Source of the DNA: Bradyrhizobium sp. SRL28
GTDB lineage: Bacteria > Pseudomonadota > Alphaproteobacteria > Rhizobiales > Xanthobacteraceae
DNA length: 64,000 nucleotides
NCBI RefSeq assembly: GCF_018596315.1
Contig: NZ_JAHEAG010000001.1
Span: forward strand, 558,001-622,000
Direction: 5' to 3'
In this document: piece by piece, positions 23,193-31,720 of the stretch
Layout: each line of letters starts with the position of its first letter
How positions within the stretch are numbered: position 1 is the stretch's first letter
Made by a program: the position numbers and the translations under genes
Notes under the pieces: generated by a model
The model's input: the letters and a program-made list of their open reading frames with translations, nothing else
What the model was told of the DNA's origin: nothing
Database searches by the model: none

Positions 23193-24344
23193 TTATCCCT
23201 TAGCTTGCAATTCGGGCGGCAGCACCGGAGCCGACGTGCCGGGTTGGAAATCTGGCATCGCCTCTGCTGGCGGCTGCGGTACGCCGGGAGCGTTGCCGCC
23301 TTGGTACGATCTCTGGCCGAGTTTCCACGGCAACACGCATTCCAGCAGCGTCGTGGTCCCGGCTCGGCTGTCCTGCGCAAACGTCGCGGTCTGAATTTTC
23401 ATCGCGAGATCAAGCGGGCACATCGGTGATTTGATGTAGACCAAGTCTCCGCAGTGCCACAGATCGACGCCGTTGCGCAGCCAACCCTGCACCGTGACGT
23501 TGGCGACGACCTGTGTACCGTCGGCCTGCAGCGCCTCGTAGTTGGCCCTTCGCTGCAGCTGCTCCGGAGACTTCACCGGCTGATCCGTTACGATCTCGAT
23601 ATACCTCAGCGCCTGATCCATCACGCCGCCGACCTTGGCGCGCATTTCGGCGGACTGCCGCTGCGTCTTCTCGTCCGAGACGGCAAACTGGCCGGTCAAT
23701 GCGTACTCGTTGTACATCTGCTCGTTCGAGAACACGCACTGCATCTTCAGAATGTTGTCACCCTCGGTCAGCTGTTGAGTGACCGGGAAGGCGTGCTCTC
23801 CGATCAGCAGAAAATTTCCAAGATGGTCGGTGCCCATTGTCGCGCAGCCCATTCTGGCGATCCGGCTCGCAAGGTCCCACGTCAGCTCGCCGGGGTGAGC
23901 CTGCAGCCGCTCGAACACTTGCTTGTCCACCTCGCCGATCACCTTGAGCTGGCCACCGACTTGCGTGATGGCTTTCCTGATGGCGTCCTCGGCGTTCTTG
24001 TTGTCGAAATTATTCTTGTTGTCGCTCATCGGGACGCTGGACGTCGCCGGTCCCCATTGCTTGCCGACGCCGGACAGCTGGATGCCGTGCTCGGTCGAGG
24101 TGTACGCGACCTGACGGTTGGTGATGATGCCGGTGACAGCAAGCTGGCCGCCGAGCATGATTTCGCAGGGATCGCCGGGCTTGAACTGGAGCTTTGCCCA
24201 CTCCATCGGCAGATCGCCTTCGGTCGAGGAAAACTTGAACATCGGCCAAGCCTGCTGCCAGCGGTGCTGGACCCAGACCGTCTCCCAGTCCTCGAACACC
24301 AGCGAGCCGAGAATAAGCTGGGCGACCTCTTGCGGATTTGGCAT
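23193..24344 (-). CDS. Baseplate hub protein, Mu gp44 / gpP-like
   Basis: 383 residues from MPNPQEVAQLILGSLVFEDW. The strand-rich N-terminal part (YTSTEHGIQLSGVGKQWG) and EDAIRKAITQVGGQLKVIGE, later AYTLTGQ-like repeats, fit the gp44/late-control-D hub fold. The C-terminus ends MPDFQPGTSAPVLPPELQAK, a motif repeated almost identically inside the tape measure at 25683-28292. The frame is open upstream to 24482, but that part is Arg/Cys-rich shadow sequence. Confidence 0.85.
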   Translation of the reverse strand: MPNPQEVAQLILGSLVFEDWETVWVQHRWQQAWPMFKFSSTEGDLPMEWAKLQFKPGDPCEIMLGGQLAVTGIITNRQVAYTSTEHGIQLSGVGKQWGPATSSVPMSDNKNNFDNKNAEDAIRKAITQVGGQLKVIGEVDKQVFERLQAHPGELTWDLASRIARMGCATMGTDHLGNFLLIGEHAFPVTQQLTEGDNILKMQCVFSNEQMYNEYALTGQFAVSDEKTQRQSAEMRAKVGGVMDQALRYIEIVTDQPVKSPEQLQRRANYEALQADGTQVVANVTVQGWLRNGVDLWHCGDLVYIKSPMCPLDLAMKIQTATFAQDSRAGTTTLLECVLPWKLGQRSYQGGNAPGVPQPPAEAMPDFQPGTSAPVLPPELQAKG

Positions 24345-24345
24345 T

Positions 24346-25023
24346 TCAGAACGCCAGCGCCTGTCCCTCGCGTGGCGCGAAGGCTGGATGCACGACCTTG
24401 TTTTCCTCGCGCAGCTGGTCGGCCCGCGCCGCCGTGTCGTACAGCCGATGCGACAGCACCAGCGTCGGCCTCGGCGTGCCAAATTTGTAGCGCAGCATCT
24501 GCGGCAGCGGGCGCGCGGTCTCGTACATGTGAAAGGTCACCGCCGCGTGCAGCGACACCAGCGCAAAATAGACTTCCTGCGCCATCTCGTCGGCGGCAGT
24601 CTCCTCGGCCTCATCGAACGCGATGTTGAGTCGCCCGCGCAGCGCCACGACGTCGTCTCGGCTGGTGAATGTCAGCTGCAGGACCACCAGCGACATCTGC
24701 TGCAGGCTGAAGCGGATGCTGGAGTTCTTCAGCAGCGTCGCCACCAGCGACTCCGTCGCCTCGGCCAGAATAGTCTCGCGGACGTAATCGAACTCGCTCA
24801 GCGTCGCGCCGGAGGTGCGCGCCAGATCGAAGCAGTCGGACAGCTTCGCGGCGATCATGTTCTCGACGATAAAGACCTCGGCATGCGCTTTGATGTCGCC
24901 ACAGGCGCGACGAAGGTCTGCCGCCTCACGCCCCTTGGTCTGGTCGCTCGTCGTCGCGAGCAGCAAGTCCGCCGCCAGCGAGACGATCTTCGCGCCTTCG
25001 CGAACGTCTGCGGTCGGGATCAT
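24346..25023 (-). CDS. Hypothetical tail/baseplate protein
   Basis: 225 residues from MIPTADVREGAKIVSLAADL; predominantly helical. Sits between the gp43-type and gp44-type genes, where Mu-like phages with this arrangement carry a helical protein of similar size. Coupled to the previous gene by overlap. No enzymatic motif. Confidence 0.7.
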   Translation of the reverse strand: MIPTADVREGAKIVSLAADLLLATTSDQTKGREAADLRRACGDIKAHAEVFIVENMIAAKLSDCFDLARTSGATLSEFDYVRETILAEATESLVATLLKNSSIRFSLQQMSLVVLQLTFTSRDDVVALRGRLNIAFDEAEETAADEMAQEVYFALVSLHAAVTFHMYETARPLPQMLRYKFGTPRPTLVLSHRLYDTAARADQLREENKVVHPAFAPREGQALAF

Positions 25024-25679
25024 GTTGCTACCGCCGGAGGGGCCGTGACGGTGGATGCCATCGCGGCCTTTTTCAGCTGAGCCTCGGCGTGAGCGATCCC
25101 AGCCGCATTGAGCTTGGTGGCGGCGTATTCCACTCCGGGCGGGCTCATGCGCGACCCGCTGACGGGAGCCTTGCCGTATTCGACAAAGCTCATGTCGAAA
25201 GAGCAGTAGCCACCAGCGCGGTTCTCTTCGGTGATGCGGTAGCGCGTGCACGCCACTTGCATGACGCCGAGCAGCGGCAGCTGTAGCTCGGACGGGCCGT
25301 CGGTCTCCAGTGCCGCGATCAGTGCGTCGCGCGCGATGGTGTAGTCCTTCTTCTTCAGATCGTCGCCATCGACGTCGCGCGGATAGACGACGATGTAGCC
25401 GCGAATGGTGAACTCGCGCGCGCGTCGCCCCATGTCTTCTGCGTACGGCACCTCCTTCTTCGGATATTCGTGCGGCACGATCCTGCGCCCGGACTCGCGC
25501 ACCGCGCTGTCAACGTGAAACTTGGCATTGCGAAATCGCGCGGGCATCCACTTGCCGCGCCACGCGATGCCGGACTGCAGCTCGATGATCTTGGTCGCGC
25601 GCGCGGGCCTGAGACCCTGACCGGAGGCGACCGGCTGCGAGAGTTGTTGTGGTTGTGGCGGGACTACGACTGGGGGCAT
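25020..25679 (-). CDS. Tail protein, Mu gp43 / gpN-like (DNA circularisation N-terminal family)
   Basis: 219 residues. IIELQSGIAWRGKWMPARFR, then AVRESGRRIVPHEYPKKEVP and YAEDMGRRAREFTIRGYIV, is the family signature. Despite the name inherited from an early report, these are distal tail proteins that join tube and baseplate. Located between tape measure and hub, as in Mu. Confidence 0.85.
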   Translation of the reverse strand: MPPVVVPPQPQQLSQPVASGQGLRPARATKIIELQSGIAWRGKWMPARFRNAKFHVDSAVRESGRRIVPHEYPKKEVPYAEDMGRRAREFTIRGYIVVYPRDVDGDDLKKKDYTIARDALIAALETDGPSELQLPLLGVMQVACTRYRITEENRAGGYCSFDMSFVEYGKAPVSGSRMSPPGVEYAATKLNAAGIAHAEAQLKKAAMASTVTAPPAVAT

Positions 25680-25682
25680 GTG

Positions 25683-28292
25683 CTACCTGTTTGCCATGTA
25701 CTGTTTTGCGACGTCGTCAACGCTGGAGCCGCCGGTCGAGGTATGCGGGTTCTGTTCGATGGTCGTCATCGACCCCTTCTTGAACAGCTCGCTGCTGTCG
25801 GCGGCTTTCTCGGACGCGGTCTTGCCGCCGACCTGAACCTTGACGCTGCCCTTGGCGTCGATCTTGGTGTTGTCGTTGAGCGTGCCGCGATCGAGATCGG
25901 CGCGACTGCCGATCGATGCGGCAAACCCGGTGTTGGTGCCGCCGCCGCGAGAGTCGTACAGCGACGAGGGATAACCGCCGACGTTGGCGGCGTCTGTCTT
26001 GGGGGCCTTGCTCAGCGGGGTCCATTCGAGATGACCCCAGTCCTGCATTTTCGCGCCATCCTCCGGCGCGAGATTTCGCAGATGGTATTGCGCCTTCAGC
26101 GCTCGCCACTTGTCGGGGTTGGCCTTCGCCCACGCCGCGAGCGCCGGGCTGTTGTCAGGCCCGCTGCCGAAGCCACGCTCGATGTCGATGACGTTGCCGT
26201 AGGCGTGCTGCGACGCGCCGCCACCGTGGCGCTTTTGCCTGTTAGCGTAGACACCAGCAAAATCGCCGAGCGGAGCCCCGGCATCGGCGAGGCCCTTGAG
26301 AAATCCGACCATGTCCGGCCCGGCATATTTGTTTGCCGTGATCTCCTGCGGACCCTTGCCCTTCGGGATTCCGGTCGCGAATTTGTGCTGGGCCGCTGCG
26401 CTGCCGGGCGTAACATCGCCCATGCCCATCGCCGCAGCTTCCGGGCTTCCCATGAAATTGTATCGACCAACGCCAGCGTAGCCGGTGCTTCCTCCCGTCG
26501 TCGTCGCGGGGACAGCGCCATCGACCTTGCCGCCACTGAAAATCTTCTCGGCGTCAGCCTTCGAAACGCCTTCGCCGCCAGCACTCCCGGTGCTCGGGGC
26601 TGGCGCGGGGCTCCCATCCCCGTTACCACCGCCGCCGCGCCGACCACCGCGAAATCCTCCAGCTGGTCCACCTTGGTTTGGCTGATCGTAATTGCCGCCC
26701 CAGCCGCCGCTCGCGCCGCCGCCACCGAACCCGCCGCCGCCCTTGGTCTCGATGCGCTCATAGAAGTTGTTGAGCTTCTCCAGCTGCCCCGTCAGCTTCT
26801 CCATCTGACCGGTGTTGGCTTCGGTCTTGTCGGTCAGCTCCTGCGTCATGAATCCGACGCGCGTGCCAGAGACGTTGTCGTTGGCACCGAATTGCTTGAA
26901 CCGATCTTGGATCGACTTCTTCACTTCATCCGGCTGCAGGCGCGACGGCTCCTGCCATTCCGGCGGCAGCACCGGAGCTGACGTGCCCGACTGAAAGTCT
27001 GGCAGATTGCCGCCTTGGCCGACCGCGCCCAGCTCTCCCGGCGTCGCCGTGTTGGCCAGACCTGAGGTGTCGTGCCCCATCTTGGCGGCCATCCACTCCA
27101 GAATATCTCGTATCGAGGACTCGCCCTTCTTGCCGAACAGCGCGTCGGCCCACCAGCCCTCATAGTCGCTCGGCGTCTTGATCGCCGCATACAGCGCCCC
27201 GATACTCTTAAGCTCTGCGCCGATCGCGTTGATGCCGCTCTTGATGTTGTCGATGTTCTTTTCAGCGAGTTCTAGAGCCTGCTTCAGCAACGGCAGCCCG
27301 GCCTTCAGAGCCTCCAGCTTGATCATTTCCATCTTGACGGTCATCGGATTCCAGATGTCCATCACGTCCTTCGACAGCTTCGCCAGCTTGGCGGCTTCCT
27401 GCTTGGCGGCCTCGGTCGGCGGCTTCAGCTCCGGCATGTCAATCAGGTTGATGGCGATGCCGAACTCGGAAAGAAACTTGTTGGCCTGCGCGCGAGCAAC
27501 AGCGGGCATCGCACCCGACGCCAGCCATTGCTGCTCCAGCGATTTCGCGTATTTCACGGCGGCGTTGGTGAACTCGGTCGGGTCCATCACGCCGAGCGCA
27601 TCGACCCAGTTGGCGTCAACGCCCTTGCTGACCAGCTTCTGCCTCAGCTCGGAGTTGCTCTTGTAGAGATCGAGCTGCGCTTGCTGGACGCCCTGAAACG
27701 TCCGGACCATCATCTCGGCTGATCCGCCGAACGCCTTCGCCTGATCCTGCGCGTTCTTCAGCTCGGCAAAGCTCATGCCCATGGTCCGTGCCGTGCGGTT
27801 CAGCTGGTCCATGTCCTTGGCGAGCTTGAACATCGATATGCCGTAGGCGGCAACTGCCGCGCCGACCGCCACGACGCCGATGCCAACCCCGATCAATGCC
27901 TGCGTCGAAATCCGTGCCACCGGGGTCAGCGACTTCATCGCCTCGCCGAGACCCTTCACGCCGCCCGCCGCGTCGTACAGGCTGAGCGCGATTTGCGGCA
28001 ATCCGGCGGTGCCATCCCTCGCCGCCGTCGCCATCGCGCTGAGCGCGCGCCCGGTCTCGGCAGCATGCCGCTGCATCTCGCGCATCTCGGTGTTCAGAGA
28101 GCGCATCTTCGGCTGCGCGTTCTGCACGCCGGAAGCAAAGCTGGTCAGCCCGGTGGTCGCCGTCGCCAGCCCGGATGTCATCGTCTGCGCGGACTGCGTC
28201 AGCTGTCCGATCTCGCTGCGTATCCGCTGCAGCCCGACGCTCGCGCTGTCTACGAGATTGACTGTAAGGCGTAGCTCCTCAAACTCTGCCAT
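25683..28292 (-). CDS. Tape measure protein 2 with M15-like peptidase domain
   Basis: 869 residues. Residues 1-370 align throughout with the neighbouring protein at 28292-30688 (both begin MAEFEELRLTV; shared GVVAVGA, LDL, VWNP blocks), including a hydrophobic stretch (IGVGIGVVAVGAAVAAYGIS). The middle is Gly-rich. Residues 680-800 hold GGASQHAYGNVIDIERG and later DWGHLEWTP, the S-x-H-x-x-G-x-x-x-D and W-x-H-x-E metal ligands of M15 D-Ala-D-Ala/L-Ala-D-Glu peptidases. It should help pierce peptidoglycan during DNA injection. Contains the peptide PDFQSGTSAPVLPPEW shared with the hub protein. Confidence 0.8.
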   Translation of the reverse strand: MAEFEELRLTVNLVDSASVGLQRIRSEIGQLTQSAQTMTSGLATATTGLTSFASGVQNAQPKMRSLNTEMREMQRHAAETGRALSAMATAARDGTAGLPQIALSLYDAAGGVKGLGEAMKSLTPVARISTQALIGVGIGVVAVGAAVAAYGISMFKLAKDMDQLNRTARTMGMSFAELKNAQDQAKAFGGSAEMMVRTFQGVQQAQLDLYKSNSELRQKLVSKGVDANWVDALGVMDPTEFTNAAVKYAKSLEQQWLASGAMPAVARAQANKFLSEFGIAINLIDMPELKPPTEAAKQEAAKLAKLSKDVMDIWNPMTVKMEMIKLEALKAGLPLLKQALELAEKNIDNIKSGINAIGAELKSIGALYAAIKTPSDYEGWWADALFGKKGESSIRDILEWMAAKMGHDTSGLANTATPGELGAVGQGGNLPDFQSGTSAPVLPPEWQEPSRLQPDEVKKSIQDRFKQFGANDNVSGTRVGFMTQELTDKTEANTGQMEKLTGQLEKLNNFYERIETKGGGGFGGGGASGGWGGNYDQPNQGGPAGGFRGGRRGGGGNGDGSPAPAPSTGSAGGEGVSKADAEKIFSGGKVDGAVPATTTGGSTGYAGVGRYNFMGSPEAAAMGMGDVTPGSAAAQHKFATGIPKGKGPQEITANKYAGPDMVGFLKGLADAGAPLGDFAGVYANRQKRHGGGASQHAYGNVIDIERGFGSGPDNSPALAAWAKANPDKWRALKAQYHLRNLAPEDGAKMQDWGHLEWTPLSKAPKTDAANVGGYPSSLYDSRGGGTNTGFAASIGSRADLDRGTLNDNTKIDAKGSVKVQVGGKTASEKAADSSELFKKGSMTTIEQNPHTSTGGSSVDDVAKQYMANR

Positions 28293-30688
28293 CAGTTTGC
28301 CTTCGCAAGCTCTGCGGCGCGCTCGACCGTTGGGCCGATGCGTCTGGTCGTCTCGGTATTCTTGAATGGACCCGTGCCGCTGACCTCGACCTTGGTGCCA
28401 GCCGGGGCATCGACTTCAGCCTTGAGCCCTCCGGTGACCGATGGATTGTTCGCTGTCGTGGTGGACGCGCGATCGAGTTCAGCGCGATTTGCCGCCGCGA
28501 CGCGCTCGCCTGCGGCCTCGTGCCTCGCGATTCTCCCACGGTTTACGCCAGCGTCGCGAAGCGGCCCGAAGTATGCGCCTGCGCCGTAGTTCGATCGCCC
28601 CGGCCAGCTGTCCTGTCCGCCGATCGCGTTGTCTTCGATGATCTTCTTTTTGAAAACATTGTTCATCGCCCTGATCTGGGCGTTGGGGTCGGTGACCTTT
28701 CCCTTGCCTCCCCACCGATCCAAATCTTTCTGCTCAAACTGATAGAGACCGGCGGTCCCGGTGTGACCGGCCTCGGAGGCGGGCGTCGTCGAGCCGCCAC
28801 TCTCCTGCTGCGCCAGCTTGAATTGCAGCTTCGCCCATTCCTCGCGCGAGCCGGTCTTGATGCCAAAACGCGCGCCGTCCTTCGGTACGACGCCGATCAG
28901 TTCGCTCGGCACGTTGTTGTACAGGTTCTTGTAGAGATCGTTGTCGTTGATCTTGCCGCGCGCGCCCGACGTCCGCATGGGCGTGTCACCATATCGAGCG
29001 CTGCTGTCCTGTGCCCCGGTCACGGTTGCTCTGCTGGTTTCCGCCGGAGCAGCACTGTCACCAGAGCGGCTGCCGCCTCCGCCGCGCTCACCTCGACTGG
29101 CTCCGCCGTAGTTGCCGCCGCCACCGGAGAATGCCGCACCGCCGCCGAACAACGCGAGCCCGCTGCCGCCACCACCGCTGCCGCCACCAGCTCCGGTGCC
29201 GCCGCCGCCCAAGCTCTGCGCTTCCTGCCGATCGAAAAATGAGTTGAGCCGCGCGAGCTGCTGCGTCAGCTTGCCGGTCTCGGTGACATCATTTTCGGTC
29301 GCGTCCGCCAGCAATCCTTCCGGAGACTGAGCCTCGTCTCGACGGTCCTCGATGTTCTCCGATCGCCGCATCCACGACCAATCCCTGCCGCCTCCACCCC
29401 CAGCCCAGTCTGGCTCTCCGCCGCCGCCGGAAGGGCCAATGTCGGCGAATTTTTGAGCGCCGCCCGGCTTGCGCGTCACGGGTGCCAAATGACGCCGTAT
29501 CGCCGGATCGAGGAAATCTACAATCTTGTCCTTGGTCTCCTGATCCTCACTCAGCTTGGTCAGCGTATCGATCGGGTGGTTGATCATGTCGAACACCCAC
29601 TTGATCGTCTTGAAGACCTGCCCGACTGTCCGCATCTCGATCTTGATCTGCTCGATGATCGCGTCGGTGTGCTTCAGGGCTTCAACGAGATACGGCAGCT
29701 CCTCGTGCAAGCCCTCAAGCGCCATTTTCTCCAGCTTCACGCTCAGCGGGTTCCAGACCTCCATCACCTCGACACTGAGGACCTTGACCCGCTCCATGTC
29801 GGCGGCGGCTTCGGGCGACAGCGGTTTAAGCTCCGGCAGATCGCCGACCGTGACGCCGAACTCTTGGGCAAACTGCGCGGCCATCGCTGCGGCTGCACTG
29901 GTGGTCCAGCCCTGATCGGTCAGCGACTTTTCCAATCGCTTGGAGAAGCTGCGGATCATGTTGAAGGCTTCTCTCGGCTCTGCTGTCGAGAACGCCTTGA
30001 TCCATTCCTCGCCGACGCCCTGCGTGAGCAGCTTGTTCTTCAGCTGCGAATTTCGGTTGAATAGATCGAGCTGCGCGGCCTGAATGCCCTGAAAATTTCT
30101 GGTGACGGTGTCTGCGGACTCGCCCACCGCCTTGGCCTGATCCTGTGCGCCCTTCAGCGTGGCGAAGCTGATCCCCAGCGTCTTCGACGTCTTTTCGAGC
30201 GCGTCCATCTCCTTGGCCATTCGGAAAACCGAAACGCCGTAAGCGATGGCGGCGGCACCGACAGCCACAACGCCGAGCGTGATGCCGCCCAGCGCCAGCG
30301 TGGCAACGCGCGCGGTGGGGCTGATCGCCGCCATGCCTTGAGCCATCTGGCTGACGCCGCGCGAAGCGTCCCAGAGCAGGATGGCCATTTGCGGCATGCC
30401 GGAGAAGCCCTGCTTAGCCAGCATTCCCATCTGGCTGAGCGCCCGCCCGGTGTCGGTAGCGGCGCGCTGCAACTCGCGCATCTGGACGTTGGCGGCCCGG
30501 ACCTGTGGCGCGGCGGTCGCCGATGCATTGCCGAAAGCGACGACGGCAGTGGTGGACGCCGTGATCCCCGCCGCCATCTGATTGGTGGTGTTGATCAGCT
30601 GACCGAATTCGGAGCGCAGCCGCGACAGCCCCGCAGATGCGTTATCTACGAGGCTGACGGTAAGGCGTAGCTCCTCAAATTCAGCCAT
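28292..30688 (-). CDS. Tape measure protein 1 with lysozyme-like domain
   Basis: 798 residues. The N-terminal 370 residues are paralogous to the next gene, with a hydrophobic segment GGITLGVVAVGAAAIAYGVS. Gly-rich linkers follow. Near residue 620, WAKLQFKLAQQESGG, then TGTAGLYQFEQKDLDRWG, fits a lytic transglycosylase-type domain with Glu in QQESGG as the probable catalytic residue. It starts 8 bases before the stop of the frameshifted chaperone and abuts the second tape measure. Confidence 0.8.
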   Translation of the reverse strand: MAEFEELRLTVSLVDNASAGLSRLRSEFGQLINTTNQMAAGITASTTAVVAFGNASATAAPQVRAANVQMRELQRAATDTGRALSQMGMLAKQGFSGMPQMAILLWDASRGVSQMAQGMAAISPTARVATLALGGITLGVVAVGAAAIAYGVSVFRMAKEMDALEKTSKTLGISFATLKGAQDQAKAVGESADTVTRNFQGIQAAQLDLFNRNSQLKNKLLTQGVGEEWIKAFSTAEPREAFNMIRSFSKRLEKSLTDQGWTTSAAAAMAAQFAQEFGVTVGDLPELKPLSPEAAADMERVKVLSVEVMEVWNPLSVKLEKMALEGLHEELPYLVEALKHTDAIIEQIKIEMRTVGQVFKTIKWVFDMINHPIDTLTKLSEDQETKDKIVDFLDPAIRRHLAPVTRKPGGAQKFADIGPSGGGGEPDWAGGGGGRDWSWMRRSENIEDRRDEAQSPEGLLADATENDVTETGKLTQQLARLNSFFDRQEAQSLGGGGTGAGGGSGGGGSGLALFGGGAAFSGGGGNYGGASRGERGGGGSRSGDSAAPAETSRATVTGAQDSSARYGDTPMRTSGARGKINDNDLYKNLYNNVPSELIGVVPKDGARFGIKTGSREEWAKLQFKLAQQESGGSTTPASEAGHTGTAGLYQFEQKDLDRWGGKGKVTDPNAQIRAMNNVFKKKIIEDNAIGGQDSWPGRSNYGAGAYFGPLRDAGVNRGRIARHEAAGERVAAANRAELDRASTTTANNPSVTGGLKAEVDAPAGTKVEVSGTGPFKNTETTRRIGPTVERAAELAKAN

Positions 30689-31249
30689 CGTCCTGCGCTG
30701 CCCTTTCGCGTCTCAGCTGATGCGACAGCTCGATGGTCCGCTCCAGATGGATGCGAACCTCGGATAGCGGCATGTCGAGGAATGTCGTCGGCGAGATTTT
30801 GTAGAAGTTGGCCAGCCGATAACAATCCAGCACGCCCTCTCCTACCAAGCTGTCGGGTCCGGGATAAAAAAACCGCGCAGCCTGTAGGCGCAGGAATTCC
30901 AGTCGCGAGGGTCCATCGCCTCGATGAACGGCGGCAGGATGCCGGACAGCGCCGACATCATCGTTGTCATCTTGCGTTCGAGGATGATGACGTCGCCGTC
31001 CTGATTGACGTGGCACGGATTGCCGTATCGATTGATGTCGCCGCCAGTCGGCTCGCGGAAGCTCAGCTCGTGCACGGTGTCGGCTCCTGACCGCACGCCG
31101 CGATGCAGCAGCTTGACCTTGACCGGCCAGACTTCCTTCGGCTGTTCGATTTGCTCGGGCTCGTTGTCGATGTCGATGATCGGGCCGGGTGTCTCGGGGA
31201 GCGGCTCAGCGTTTCTGACGAACCCCTCCCGGTCGTTTGGCTTGTTCAT
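30681..31249 (-). CDS. Tail assembly chaperone, frameshifted long form (Mu gp41-gp42-type)
   Basis: Reading begins at 31249 in the gp41 frame, slips back one base on the seven T's transcribed from 30866-30872, and continues in the -1 frame to 30681. The downstream part reads YPGPDSLVGEGVLDCYRLAN, then SEVRIHLERTIELSHQL. Such -1 frameshifts fuse two chaperone parts that coat the tape measure during tail assembly in many long-tailed phages. The downstream frame has no good start of its own, so the fusion is the likely means of translating it. Confidence 0.75.
30842..31249 (-). CDS. Tail assembly chaperone, short form (Mu gp41-like)
   Basis: 135 residues. VHELSFREPTGGDINRYG then LSGILPPFIEAMDPRDWNSC corresponds to the gp41/E-type tail assembly chaperone family. 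It ends TAW-stop just after the slippery run. Located between tube and tape measure, as in related phages. Confidence 0.8.
   Translation of the reverse strand: MNKPNDREGFVRNAEPLPETPGPIIDIDNEPEQIEQPKEVWPVKVKLLHRGVRSGADTVHELSFREPTGGDINRYGNPCHVNQDGDVIILERKMTTMMSALSGILPPFIEAMDPRDWNSCAYRLRGFFIPDPTAW
30866..30872 (-). other. Slippery heptamer for -1 frameshift
   Basis: On the minus strand the seven bases are T-TTT-TTT in the chaperone reading frame, the X-XXY-YYZ form required for -1 slippage, followed by ATCCCGG. After the slip, translation continues for 62 codons. No downstream pseudoknot was worked out. Confidence 0.75.
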
Positions 31250-31273
31250 GTTTTTTCCTTTGGGTGTTGTTTG

Positions 31274-31675
31274 TTATCGCGCGGCCAGCTGGACCGGCGC
31301 GACCGGCATGTCGATCGCCATCTCCTCGCACCACAGCCCTTCCCAACGCACGCGCACCTGACCGTCGCGGGCGTTGGCTTCAAGGGCTGCCTTGCACGTC
31401 GCGCCGATCAGGCTGTACTGCCAACCGTTGGCGAGCTGTGCGACGACGTTGACATCGGTTGCGCCGTCAAGGTCTTCCAGCGCGAGCCCGCGCGTGGTCG
31501 AGATGTCGCCCTCGATGAAGGGCACACGCGGCAGCTCCTGATAGCCGTGCACGCCGTCCTGTCCGGCGATCATGGTTCGCTCGACCGGCGACGGCGAGAC
31601 AGTGAAGTTGCCGCGCAGCGCGAGCATGTTGGAGCCGACATAGAGGTAGGCGATACCAGCAAATCTCTGGGCCAT
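31274..31675 (-). CDS. Tail tube protein, Mu gpM-like
   Basis: 133 residues. MAQRFAGIAYLYVGSNMLAL, then ERTMIAGQDGVHGYQELPRV and PFIEGDIST, is the Mu-type tube pattern. Sits directly after the sheath gene. Forms the inner tube of the contractile tail. Confidence 0.85.
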   Translation of the reverse strand: MAQRFAGIAYLYVGSNMLALRGNFTVSPSPVERTMIAGQDGVHGYQELPRVPFIEGDISTTRGLALEDLDGATDVNVVAQLANGWQYSLIGATCKAALEANARDGQVRVRWEGLWCEEMAIDMPVAPVQLAAR

Positions 31676-31720
31676 TGTTCACTCCTGAAATTTCGGGGAA
31701 GAGGATCGGAATTTCGGTTG

